Positions 17,255 to 26,297 of a DNA stretch of 62,932 nt are shown here, one piece after another. The notes below the pieces were generated by a model. It worked only from the letters and a program-made list of their open reading frames with translations, was not told the DNA's origin and made no database searches. The position numbers were made by a program, and so were the translations under genes. The DNA is from an uncultured Eubacteriales bacterium. Its GTDB lineage: Bacteria > Bacillota > Clostridia > Oscillospirales > Acutalibacteraceae. The stretch covers positions 1-62,932 of the forward strand of contig CAKSQS010000011.1 of NCBI GenBank assembly GCA_934486705.1, read 5' to 3'. Numbering within the stretch: the first letter of the stretch is position 1; each line of letters begins with the position of its first letter.

Positions 17255-20251
17255 ATGTTTAGGCGTTTATCGGCAGTTATGGTGACCTTGGCTGTTTTGA
17301 CCGCAGTATGTGCGCCGGCGTTCTCGGCGGCGGGTGCGGTGCAGACGGATAGGATGTACGGATATGATTTCACCGACCCTTATGAAATGCAGGATTTCAT
17401 CTGCTCTTATGCGGATATAAACGACCCTGCAGTTGAGGGCTATACCGCGCTTGAAATTTGTGATTACACAAAGCACTGGAAGTGCGAGGACGGTGAAATA
17501 CGCCGCATAAACAGCGGCAGGTGCACTACCTCGGCCTATCAGTGGAAAAATTATTATTCGCTGCTTTCACTTAAAAAGCGTTATGTTAATTTTAAAGCAG
17601 AAATTGAGTATTGCTACGGCAGCAACAGTCGTTGGCTTGCCGTTAATTTCGGTGCGGAAAATACCGCTTCGCTTTTTACGGAGTCGGGCGGCGGCTTTGC
17701 CGCGTTCTCCGAAAAGGACGGACGGCTGAATTTTGCCGCCTGCACGGAAACCGACGCGGTCAACCGCTTATCGGGGCAGAATAATGACGGCTTTATTCGG
17801 CGCAAGCTTGAAAATTTTGATAAGAACGCCGTGCATATACTGACGCTTTGCGTGGAAAACGGCGTCGCTTCTGTTTCGGTTGACGGCTGCAGCCCGCTTT
17901 TGACCGCATTGCCGGAAGCTTATGACGGCGGGTACATAGGAATTATATCGGGCGAAAACAGCAATCGCGTTCTGTCATTTACGGTGACCGAGCTTGCAAA
18001 TGAGCAGAGCGGAGGGGCGAATACGGTTACATTTGATTCGGAAACCGATTTGGAACGCTTTGAAAGCTATTATGCCGAAATTGCCGACAGCAGCGCCGCG
18101 GGGTACACCGGCTTTTCTCCGATTGACGCCGCAGAAAAATGGACGGTTTCGGGCGGGGCGCTTAAAAGGCTTAACAACGATACGGTAACCGCCTCGCAAT
18201 GGAAAAATTATATGGCTATGCTTACATTTAAAAACGGCACTTATGAAAATTTTGAAATAAAAATGACCTTTCAAAAAGGAAAAAATTCAAGATGGCTGAT
18301 ATTGAACTTCGGCGCGTCAAGTCCCGACGGGTTTTGTCTTGACGGCGGCGACGGCGGGTATGGCATTTTTCTGACGCAGGAGGGCAATCCTACCTTTTTG
18401 GGTAATTGGCCGGGCGTTAAAAGCTCGGGGTATATTGAGGCGCCCAAATTGTTTTATTCGGGGCAGAACGGTATTGAGTACGATAAAAAGGGAATACATA
18501 CGGTAACTCTGCGCGTTTGCGGCGGGCTTGCCTCAATTTATGCCGACGGATATGAAACGCCGTGGCGCTGCCTGCTGCCCGAAAATTACAGCGGCGGCTA
18601 TGTCTCTATTGTAAGCGGGGCGAACGATTGGACGGTATACGATTGGTCGGTTACGCCGATTGAACCCGATTATTTCCGTTTTAAAAGCACCTTCAGTAAT
18701 GATATGCTTTTGCAGCAGCTTACCGAGAATACCGTGCAGGGCTTTGCCCCCGCAGGGAGCGAGGTGCAGCTTGAATTGGAGCGCGAGGCGGACAATACGG
18801 TTTTATTTTCTCATACGGCGTGTGCCGACGCTGACGGCATATGGTCTGCCGTGCTGCCGCCGTTAAACGGCGGCTATGAGTCCTACCGCATAACGGCCGT
18901 GTGCGGCGATAAAGAAATCGCACTTAACAATATAGTATTCGGCGAGCTTTGGGTATGCGACGGTCAGTCAAATATGGAGCTGCCGCTTTCCGTAACAGCG
19001 GAATACAGCGAGTCGCTCAGCGCCGCTCGGAGCGGGAAGGTGCGTATGTATACGGCTGTTTCCAATGCAATGATGAAAAATACGCCCACCGAACCGGCAG
19101 GCTATTGGTTTGCAGATTCGCGCGATGAGCTGCTTTCCTGTTTTTCGGCAGTGGCATATCATTTTGCCGCAAAGCTGACAGGGCAGCTGAATGTTCCCGT
19201 AGGGGTAATAGATGTTTCGGTGGGCGGCACGGATCTTTTCCGACATATTGACCCGAAGACAGCCGCCGATTATCCCGAATTTTGCGCCGAATTGGAGAAG
19301 GACGGATATATCGGCGCGGGGGATATTTCCGAAATTGCAACCTATTACCGTATGAATCTTGCGCCGTTCGGCGGTTTTCGTGCGGCGGGTATTGTTTGGT
19401 ATCAGGGCGAAAACGAGGGACTGAGCGGACATCCCGAGGTGCTGCGCCAGGGAATACCGGTTGTGGCGGAAAGTATAAGCCGTCTGTTTGCGCAGGACGG
19501 TCTATTACCGTTTATCGCCGTTCAGTTAGCGCCTTATCCGTCATACAAGGATGATTTACTGGTACAGTGTAATCAGGCTATTTCGGACGCGACGGATAAG
19601 CTTTCGCAGCAAACGCCGTCGGTATGCGTTGCAATTCATGATGTAAGCACCGAATATAATTCTTCTACGGGCGCAATTCATCCCATTACCAAAAAACCGG
19701 TGGGCGAACGGGCAGCGGTTGCGGCGCTCGGCGCTGTTTATGCAAAACGCCGCGCCTACTCCTCGGCGCGCCCGGCGGTGGCTTATTACGGCAGCGAGGG
19801 CAAATTGCATGTGCGCTTTTCAAATATCGGCTGCGGATTTTTTGCTGAGGGAGAGCCGAACGGTTTTATTCTTCGGCTTTCGGACGGAAGCACGCTTTCT
19901 GTCAAGCCCGATATATCGGGCAGTGAGCTGTTATTTGATGCGGAAGAGGTGACTGCGGTTTCTTATGCAAAATATGAGTTGAATAATGATTGCAAATTAT
20001 ATACGCAAAACGAATGCGGGGAGCTTATAGCCGTAATTCCGTTTGATATTGAGGTAGATACCGAACGTGCGGGAACGGGCGATCTCGATTCAAGCGGCAG
20101 CGTTAATGCAGACGATTTGGTTTATATGCGCAGGGAGCTTTTTAATTGTTCAACGGACGGCTCTTACGATATTAACGCAGACGGGCTTGTGGATATAAGA
20201 GATCTGATACTGCTTAAAAAGCTTTCTGCAAAATTACAGGCTATAAAATGA
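17255..20251 (+). CDS. Secreted sialate O-acetylesterase-type SGNH esterase with two lectin-like domains and a dockerin
   Basis: A 998-residue secreted protein. The signal peptide (FRRLSAVMVTLAVLTAVCA) leads to two ~200-residue beta-sandwich-like domains (~30-245 and ~250-465) sharing the NSRWL...NFGA signature found in other proteins of this island. The catalytic part (~475-925) has the O-acetylesterase signatures DGQSNMELPL (Ser ~571), GVIDVSVGGTDL, VWYQGENEGL and AIHP (His ~807). A C-terminal dockerin holds two calcium-binding repeats (DLDSSGSVNADD and DINADGLVDIRD). It probably removes acetyl groups from a glycan while docked to a cohesin. ATG 17255 is chosen over an upstream TTG at 17168 because GGAGGG and the signal peptide follow from it. 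Confidence 0.88.
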   Translation: MFRRLSAVMVTLAVLTAVCAPAFSAAGAVQTDRMYGYDFTDPYEMQDFICSYADINDPAVEGYTALEICDYTKHWKCEDGEIRRINSGRCTTSAYQWKNYYSLLSLKKRYVNFKAEIEYCYGSNSRWLAVNFGAENTASLFTESGGGFAAFSEKDGRLNFAACTETDAVNRLSGQNNDGFIRRKLENFDKNAVHILTLCVENGVASVSVDGCSPLLTALPEAYDGGYIGIISGENSNRVLSFTVTELANEQSGGANTVTFDSETDLERFESYYAEIADSSAAGYTGFSPIDAAEKWTVSGGALKRLNNDTVTASQWKNYMAMLTFKNGTYENFEIKMTFQKGKNSRWLILNFGASSPDGFCLDGGDGGYGIFLTQEGNPTFLGNWPGVKSSGYIEAPKLFYSGQNGIEYDKKGIHTVTLRVCGGLASIYADGYETPWRCLLPENYSGGYVSIVSGANDWTVYDWSVTPIEPDYFRFKSTFSNDMLLQQLTENTVQGFAPAGSEVQLELEREADNTVLFSHTACADADGIWSAVLPPLNGGYESYRITAVCGDKEIALNNIVFGELWVCDGQSNMELPLSVTAEYSESLSAARSGKVRMYTAVSNAMMKNTPTEPAGYWFADSRDELLSCFSAVAYHFAAKLTGQLNVPVGVIDVSVGGTDLFRHIDPKTAADYPEFCAELEKDGYIGAGDISEIATYYRMNLAPFGGFRAAGIVWYQGENEGLSGHPEVLRQGIPVVAESISRLFAQDGLLPFIAVQLAPYPSYKDDLLVQCNQAISDATDKLSQQTPSVCVAIHDVSTEYNSSTGAIHPITKKPVGERAAVAALGAVYAKRRAYSSARPAVAYYGSEGKLHVRFSNIGCGFFAEGEPNGFILRLSDGSTLSVKPDISGSELLFDAEEVTAVSYAKYELNNDCKLYTQNECGELIAVIPFDIEVDTERAGTGDLDSSGSVNADDLVYMRRELFNCSTDGSYDINADGLVDIRDLILLKKLSAKLQAIK

Positions 20252-20270
20252 TTTGATACGGTGATGAAGT

Positions 20271-22583
20271 ATGGGAAAGCAGGAAATACTGTTAAATAAA
20301 AATTGGATTTTTTCAAGAAAAGAGCCGCAGGGCAGAACCGAAAACGAAACGGTTTGCCTGCCGCACACCGTGAAGCTGACGCCGGCAAATTCAAGCGGCT
20401 GCAGAAACTTTCAGGGTATTTGCCGCTACGGCAAATCGGTTTATATGCCGAAGGAATACAAGGGCAAAAAGCTCTTTCTCCGTTTTGACGGCGCTATGGG
20501 AGCGGCTGTGCTTTACATAAACGGCAGGGAAATAAGCAGACATTTTTGCGGGTATACGCCTTTTGTGACCGATATAACCGATTTTGTTAATTACGGGGCG
20601 GAAAATAGGCTGTATATTACGCTTGATAATTCCGACGATCCTTTAATTCCGCCGGGAAGACCGCAGTTCAAGCTTGACTTTTCGTACGACGGTGGGCTTT
20701 ACAGGAGCGCCGTATTAACCGTATGCGAGCCGCTTTATGTAACCGACCCGTTACTTGCAAACGAAAAGGCGGGCGGCGGTCTGTTTGTTTGGTATACCGA
20801 TGTCAGTGATAAAAGCGCCGAGGTAAACATAAAGGTACAAATAAAAAATGAATATTCGGCGGAAAAGGAATACACGGCTTTGTTTTCCGTTATTTCCCGC
20901 AGCGGCGAGACTGTAGGCGAAAGCCGTGCGGAGGGCAGAATAAAAAGCGGCGAAAGCGAGTATATACATACCCGAATAATTGTAGAAAATCCAGAGCTTT
21001 GGTCTGTGGAAAGCCCGTCGCTTTATTCTTTAAGAACAGCTCTTTTATCGGATGGGGAAGAATTATACGAGGATAAAACGGATATAGGCATAAGGGATTT
21101 TAGGTTCACCCTTAATGACGGAGTTATTTATAACGGCGCATCAATAAGATTTAACGGTGCAAATTATCATCAAACATGGCCGTATATAGGAAACGGTGTG
21201 CCCGCAAGCCTTTTGGAGAGGGACATTATAAAGCTTAAAAGGGCGGGGTTCAACAACATACGTTCGCACTATCCTTTCGGTACGGAGTTTATTAAAGCGT
21301 GCGACAGGCTCGGAATGACCCTTATAATAAGCAACCCAGGGTGGCAATATTGCGAAACGGGTATATTTATGGAGCGCGCTTTGCAGAATATGCGGGATAT
21401 AGTCCGCTGTTTCAGAAACAACCCGTGTATACTTATCTGGGAGCCGGTTCTTAATGAGTCGGAAATGTCCTATGAAATTCAGAAAGCCTTTAACGATACG
21501 GTACACGAGGAGTTCCCGTATGCACCGTGCTATACGGCTTCGGATTACGGCCCTACCGATATTGCCTATTGCGAATATGATCCCGGAATGTTAGGCAGCG
21601 GCATGGAAAAATACGGACTTGTAGAGCAGAAGGATACGACGCCGCGGCCTATGTGGGTAAGAGAATACGGGGATAACCCCGATAATTTTGCAGATCAAAA
21701 CGCGGCATGGCGCTCACCGAGAGGGTGGGGAGATTTCCCGATGACAGAATCGGTAAACAGAATGCTGCATAAATTTGACGCCTATATAAAGGGAAATAAT
21801 CAGTATATAGACGTTGTAAACAATAAGCGGCTGTGCGGATACGGAGTATGGCCGGGTATTTCTCATAACAGGGGATATCATATAAATCCCTGCTGGGGCG
21901 GACACCTTGACCTTTTCAGATTGCCGAAGTTTTCATATTATTTTATGCAAAGTCAGCAGGACAGGGAAAGGGTCGGAGATATTATTTACATAGCAAGCTG
22001 GTGGACCGAAATCAGTCCGCCCGATGTTACGGTTTATTCAAACGCCGAAAGGGTAAGGCTGTATGTTGACGAAATACTTGTAGGAGAACAAGAACCGGAC
22101 GATGTTTGCGTTAAGCATCCGCCTTTTACGTTTAAAGATGTAAAACGGAAATTCAAGGGGCGGGAGCGGTCTGTTCTGCGCGCCGAGGCGATAGTGGGAA
22201 ATGAAGTTGTTGCGGAGCAATCGGTTAAATCACCGGGAATTGCAAACAGCTTGCTGCTTGAGGCGGATTATGAGGGAATAGATTTAAAGGCAGACGGAGC
22301 GGATATTATTGCGGTAAGGTGCTATATGAAGGATCGCGACGGGAATACCGTGCCGTTGAGCTGCGATAATCACCCGATTAAATTTTCCGTTGCGGGCGAG
22401 GGAAGAATAGTCGGCGACGGGGAAATCGGCGCTAATCCCGTTTGTGCCGAGGCGGGAATTGCAACTGTTCTTGTGAGATCCACAACCGAACCCGGAGAAA
22501 TTAAAATTACCGCCGAAATGCTGTGGAAGCAAAATATGCGGGGTTACATTAAGCCGGCAGAGTTAGTAATATTCAGTAAATGA
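20271..22583 (+). CDS. Glycoside hydrolase family 2 (beta-galactosidase-like)
   Basis: A 770-residue enzyme without a signal peptide, so cytoplasmic. It has the GH2 order: jelly-roll sugar-binding domain (~1-170, with RFDGAMGAAVLYING and YDGGLYRS), immunoglobulin-like domain, TIM barrel (~285-580) and C-terminal beta domains. The acid/base Glu lies in WEPVLNESEM (E396) and the likely nucleophile in MWVREYGD (E465). Members include beta-galactosidases, beta-glucuronidases and beta-mannosidases; the exact substrate cannot be read off. It lies 20 bp after the dockerin esterase gene and is probably co-transcribed, acting on imported oligosaccharides. Confidence 0.9.
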   Translation: MGKQEILLNKNWIFSRKEPQGRTENETVCLPHTVKLTPANSSGCRNFQGICRYGKSVYMPKEYKGKKLFLRFDGAMGAAVLYINGREISRHFCGYTPFVTDITDFVNYGAENRLYITLDNSDDPLIPPGRPQFKLDFSYDGGLYRSAVLTVCEPLYVTDPLLANEKAGGGLFVWYTDVSDKSAEVNIKVQIKNEYSAEKEYTALFSVISRSGETVGESRAEGRIKSGESEYIHTRIIVENPELWSVESPSLYSLRTALLSDGEELYEDKTDIGIRDFRFTLNDGVIYNGASIRFNGANYHQTWPYIGNGVPASLLERDIIKLKRAGFNNIRSHYPFGTEFIKACDRLGMTLIISNPGWQYCETGIFMERALQNMRDIVRCFRNNPCILIWEPVLNESEMSYEIQKAFNDTVHEEFPYAPCYTASDYGPTDIAYCEYDPGMLGSGMEKYGLVEQKDTTPRPMWVREYGDNPDNFADQNAAWRSPRGWGDFPMTESVNRMLHKFDAYIKGNNQYIDVVNNKRLCGYGVWPGISHNRGYHINPCWGGHLDLFRLPKFSYYFMQSQQDRERVGDIIYIASWWTEISPPDVTVYSNAERVRLYVDEILVGEQEPDDVCVKHPPFTFKDVKRKFKGRERSVLRAEAIVGNEVVAEQSVKSPGIANSLLLEADYEGIDLKADGADIIAVRCYMKDRDGNTVPLSCDNHPIKFSVAGEGRIVGDGEIGANPVCAEAGIATVLVRSTTEPGEIKITAEMLWKQNMRGYIKPAELVIFSK

Positions 22584-22612
22584 AAGCGTCCGGAAAGTAT
22601 TAAGGTGATAAA

Positions 22613-23620
22613 ATGAAACTGAATTTATCGCAAATACGTGGTATTACAACAGGTGCGGCAAGGGTTACGGAAGAAAACGGCGCAATTGATTTTTACCGTT
22701 TCACCAAGGAGCAGGAGCTGCTTTACAAAAAGCGTAATTCCGATTTTTATAAAAGAACCTTTGCTTCCTCCGGGGTAAAGCTGCATTTTAAAACCGACAG
22801 TAAAACATTGTTTATAAAGATATTAACCGAACCCGGCAGCAGCAGAAGGTATTTTTCGTTGGATGTCTTTGTAAACGGCAGAATGTTGGGCGCGCTTGAT
22901 AATTTTTCAAATGTCGCTCTGCCGCGCTGTTATTCGGGCGTCAGCTTACCGCTCGGCGAATTTTCGGGCAGCTTCAGTCTCGGAAAAGGGGAAAAGGAGA
23001 TATGCATTTATCTTCCGTGGTCGGTAAGGACAGAAATCAAAGAGCTTACGCTTGACGACGGCTCTTTTATAAAACCGATAAGACCCATAGCTAAGCTGCT
23101 GTGCTTTGGGGATTCAATAACGCAGGGGTATGACGCCTTGCGCCCGTCTCAAAAGTATACTACGCTTTTGGCAGAGCACTTAAATGCCGAGGAATTTAAC
23201 AAGGGCATAGGCAGCGAGGAATTTTTTGAAGAGCTCGCCGCGCCGAAGGAGGACTTTAATCCCGATATTATTACAGTTGCATACGGCACAAATGATTGGA
23301 ATCGCGGCAGCAGGGAGGGCTTTGACCGTAATTGTGCGGGATTTTTCAGAAACCTGTGCTTTAATTATCCCAACGCGAAGATTTTTGCCGTCACGCCTAT
23401 ATGGCGCAGCAATTTTGAAGAAAGCAGACCCTTCGGCAGCTTTTTTGAGGTGGAGGAACGTATAAAAAGCCTTGTTGCGGATTTTAAAAATGTAAGAGTA
23501 ATTTCGGGCTTTGAGCTTGTGCCGCACAATGAGGAATTTTTCGGGGATCTAAAGCTGCACCCCAATGCCGACGGTTTTTACCGTTATTTCAGCAGACTTT
23601 GCGAAGAAGCAGGAATATAA
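22613..23620 (+). CDS. Cytoplasmic SGNH/GDSL-type carbohydrate esterase
   Basis: A 335-residue protein with a ~150-residue beta-rich N-terminal domain and a GDSL domain: CFGDSITQGY (Ser ~168), VAYGTNDWN (block III Asn) and DLKLHPNADGF (Asp/His pair of block V). No signal peptide is seen. In context it probably deacetylates imported oligosaccharides alongside the GH2 enzyme. The start has AAGGTG ahead of ATG, 30 bp after the GH2 stop. It ends in a terminator, closing a three-gene transcript. Confidence 0.85.
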   Translation: MKLNLSQIRGITTGAARVTEENGAIDFYRFTKEQELLYKKRNSDFYKRTFASSGVKLHFKTDSKTLFIKILTEPGSSRRYFSLDVFVNGRMLGALDNFSNVALPRCYSGVSLPLGEFSGSFSLGKGEKEICIYLPWSVRTEIKELTLDDGSFIKPIRPIAKLLCFGDSITQGYDALRPSQKYTTLLAEHLNAEEFNKGIGSEEFFEELAAPKEDFNPDIITVAYGTNDWNRGSREGFDRNCAGFFRNLCFNYPNAKIFAVTPIWRSNFEESRPFGSFFEVEERIKSLVADFKNVRVISGFELVPHNEEFFGDLKLHPNADGFYRYFSRLCEEAGI

Positions 23621-23667
23621 AAATCTCCCGTATTCAGGTTGAATTTTCACCGAATACGGGAGATTTT
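23620..23667. terminator. Bidirectional terminator between SGNH esterase and GH36 genes
   Basis: A 16-bp perfect stem (23620-23635 with 23652-23667) around a 16-nt loop, with A and T runs on the two sides. Confidence 0.9.
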
Positions 23668-23677
23668 TATGTTGTTA

Positions 23678-25867
23678 TTATTTCTCGGCAATAAGCTCGA
23701 TTCTTACCGACGAATACTCTGCGCCGAGGGTGGCAAGTCTTATGCCTATATTCATAAGAGCGCAGCCGGTATAACGTTCTTCGTTCTTTTCTCCGTCTAT
23801 TGTAAGTGTGTAAACCGCGTCTTCCTTAAGCCCCTCTGCTTTTACCGTAAACGGTTTTGCATTACAGCGGGGCTTTGTTTGCACGGCGGTAATAAGAGCG
23901 CGGTCTTTGGTCTCGGATACAAGCTCCCATGCCATCAATTCTCCGCCGGGCGGAGTGAGACGGTAGTAATCGCCGAAAAGCACAAGCGGCGCATAACTGC
24001 GGTAGGCTGCCGTTTCGGATTTGAGAAACTCTCTTTCCTCATCGCTTAACGAGGTGAGGTTAAGCTCAAAGCCGTATGTTCCCGCCATGGCGACGGTTGA
24101 ACGCGTTTTAAGAGGCGTTATGCGGCGCGTCTGATGATTCGGCGAGGCAGTGACATGCGACCCTACAGAGCATATAGGGTAACAGAAGGATGTGCCGTAT
24201 TGAATTTCAAGCCGGCAGATAGGATCGGTATTATCGCTGGTCCAAATTTGCGGTGAGTAATAAAGCATTCCCAAATCAAACCGCCCGCCGCCGCCAGAGC
24301 AGCCTTCAATAAGCAGGTTCGGGTAACGGTCGCACAGTCTTCCGAGCAGATCGTACACTCCCAAAATATAGCGGTGGCTTACCTCACCCTGACGGTCGGC
24401 TTCAAGCACCGATGAGTATATATCGCTTAAATTACGGTTGAAGTCCCATTTGATATAGTCTATCGGGTTTTCATCGAGAATGTTTTTCATCATATTAAAT
24501 ATGCAGTCAACCGCTTCCGGGTTTGCCATATCGATTACCCACTGATGGCGCGAAAGCGAGCCCTTGCGCCCGGGAGCTTGCAGACAGTATTCGGGGTGCG
24601 TTCTGTAAAGCTCGCTGTTTTCGGATATGCATTCCGGCTCAAACCATATGCCGAATTTCATACCGAGCGCGGTTATACGCTTTATAAGCTCGCTTAGCGG
24701 ACATCCTAACTTTTCCTCATCTGCAATCCAATCTCCCAAAGAGGAACGGTCGCTGTTACGATGCATAAACCAGCCGTCGTCCAGCACAAAGGTATCAGCC
24801 CCGACCGAGCTTGAGCTTTTGGCTATTTCATAAAGCTTTTCCGCATTGAATTTAAAATATGTAGCTTCCCAATTGTTGAGAAGAACCGGGCGCACGGCAT
24901 GGCTTCGCTGACCGCGGAATATATGATTACGCACAAAGCGGTGATAATTTCTGCTCATTTTGCCGAAACCCTCAAAGCTGTATGCATGAACGGCCTCTGG
25001 CGTTTGAAACTCTTCCGCCGCTTCAAGCTTATAGCGAAACGCCGCTGTATTTATGCCCATAACAAGACGTGCGGTATGTATTTGAGTGCTTTCAAGCGAG
25101 GCTGTAAAGTTACTGCTGTAAACAAGAGCCGAGCCTATGCATATTCCGTGCCTTTCCCCGCAATCGCGCTGCGCCGTTATTACAAACGGGTTTTGCTGAT
25201 GGCTTGAAGAGCCGCGCACGCTTTCGCAAACCAGTTTATTATTGGACAGCTGCGAACGGTTGAACGAGCGCTCGCCTAAATGCTTTCCGTAAAAGGTAAT
25301 AAAATCAAGCTCGTCATCGGTAAAATCAATACAGGTTGAAAGCGCCGAGTTCAGGAAAACGGCATTTCCGGTATTGTTCACAATTCGCGCGCTTCTGGTT
25401 ATTATGTCATATTCTTCAAATACGCTGTACAAAAGATGAACCCGCAGATTATAAAGCGTATCCTTAAGAATTATTTCAAGCGTTTGTGATGCGCCGCTTT
25501 CATCATGAGAGCAGGGAAGACCCCGCAGCAAAGGCTTGGTATCGCTTATTTCGGCATTAACAAAGCGTAAATCACATACTCGTGAACCATCGGAAAATTC
25601 TATGCTGAGCGCGGGCGTTCTGAACTCGCCGCCGCCGTAAACCGGAAACTCCATAGGCAGAAGATCAGGTGAAAGCAGGAGATCGCAGCAGTCATACGGG
25701 AATGGAGAAAAGCTGTGGAAACCGACCTTGGCGTTTATATCGGCAAATGAGTCGTCAAGACGTTTTCCGTAATACAGATGAAGCAGCATACCGTTTTCAA
25801 CCGACATTTGATAGGTCGAGCTTCGGGTATGCAAAGTAAAATGATTTTCTTTGATTTTTATTGACAT
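23678..25867 (-). CDS. Alpha-galactosidase, GH36
   Basis: A 729-residue enzyme with the GH36 layout: N-terminal beta super-sandwich (~1-310), catalytic TIM barrel (~320-610) and C-terminal beta sheet. Diagnostic motifs are NNWEATYF, FVLDDGWF, GIWFEPE, YIKWDFNRN (nucleophile D475), EGCSGGGGRFD and IWTSDNTDP (acid/base D545). It hydrolyses terminal alpha-galactosyl residues. No signal peptide is seen, so it is cytoplasmic. TTTGGAGG precedes the ATG. It is the only gene of the island on the minus strand and would be expressed on its own. Confidence 0.95.
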   Translation of the reverse strand: MSIKIKENHFTLHTRSSTYQMSVENGMLLHLYYGKRLDDSFADINAKVGFHSFSPFPYDCCDLLLSPDLLPMEFPVYGGGEFRTPALSIEFSDGSRVCDLRFVNAEISDTKPLLRGLPCSHDESGASQTLEIILKDTLYNLRVHLLYSVFEEYDIITRSARIVNNTGNAVFLNSALSTCIDFTDDELDFITFYGKHLGERSFNRSQLSNNKLVCESVRGSSSHQQNPFVITAQRDCGERHGICIGSALVYSSNFTASLESTQIHTARLVMGINTAAFRYKLEAAEEFQTPEAVHAYSFEGFGKMSRNYHRFVRNHIFRGQRSHAVRPVLLNNWEATYFKFNAEKLYEIAKSSSSVGADTFVLDDGWFMHRNSDRSSLGDWIADEEKLGCPLSELIKRITALGMKFGIWFEPECISENSELYRTHPEYCLQAPGRKGSLSRHQWVIDMANPEAVDCIFNMMKNILDENPIDYIKWDFNRNLSDIYSSVLEADRQGEVSHRYILGVYDLLGRLCDRYPNLLIEGCSGGGGRFDLGMLYYSPQIWTSDNTDPICRLEIQYGTSFCYPICSVGSHVTASPNHQTRRITPLKTRSTVAMAGTYGFELNLTSLSDEEREFLKSETAAYRSYAPLVLFGDYYRLTPPGGELMAWELVSETKDRALITAVQTKPRCNAKPFTVKAEGLKEDAVYTLTIDGEKNEERYTGCALMNIGIRLATLGAEYSSVRIELIAEK

Positions 25868-26016
25868 TTTTCAGCCTCCAAAATCCCTTAATGTTTATTT
25901 TTTTATTATAATTCTAAGATATATCAACACTTTTTTCAACAGTTTTAAAATTTTTTTATGATATATACAATAACCCTAACGGTCTAATAGAGAAAAAGTA
26001 TAAATAAAGCTGCGCC

Positions 26017-26027
26017 TTTAAGTTAAA
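26017..26027. promoter_or_regulatory. Candidate operator 1, TTTAAGTTAAA
   Basis: An 11-bp palindrome with one central base. It lies 108 bp before the second site and 187 bp before the GH31 -35 hexamer. Confidence 0.55.
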
Positions 26028-26124
26028 AAAATAATTTTTTCGGGTGCAGCCCCTTATAAAGAAAAAATACAGCCGCTGAAATGCCGTATTATAATTATGT
26101 ATAAACGGCGTGCAATACCCTATG

Positions 26125-26135
26125 TTTAACTTAAC
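26125..26135. promoter_or_regulatory. Candidate operator 2, TTTAACTTAAC
   Basis: Matches the palindrome at 10 of 11 positions. The longer frame TGTTTAACTTAACA is nearly symmetrical. It sits upstream of the GH31 promoter. Confidence 0.5.
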
Positions 26136-26213
26136 AATAACGCAATTTATGTTTGAAGTTTATGATAGATATACAATGATTTATGATTTATTTACAAAAT
26201 CACAGTAGCATTA

Positions 26214-26243
26214 TTGACAAAATGGTGATATATGCTGTATAAT
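26214..26243 (+). promoter_or_regulatory. Sigma-A promoter of the dockerin-GH31 gene
   Basis: Perfect TTGACA (26214-26219), an 18-bp spacer and perfect TATAAT (26238-26243). Confidence 0.85.
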
Positions 26244-26297
26244 TTTTAAATAAATAGGCGTATTATATTTAAAAACTTGATAACGGGGGACAGTATT

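Larger units (their letters stand above)
25868..26297. other. AT-rich regulatory region between divergent GH36 and GH31 genes
   Basis: No gene is present. The region holds two copies of the TTTAAGTTAAA-type palindrome and a strong promoter for the GH31 gene. About 250 bp of it resembles the region in front of lacI (31450-31764) in motif order: palindrome, a ~95-bp spacer with AAAATACAG, a second palindrome, ATGATTTATGAT, then the promoter. GH36 promoter elements on the minus strand are unclear. Confidence 0.6.
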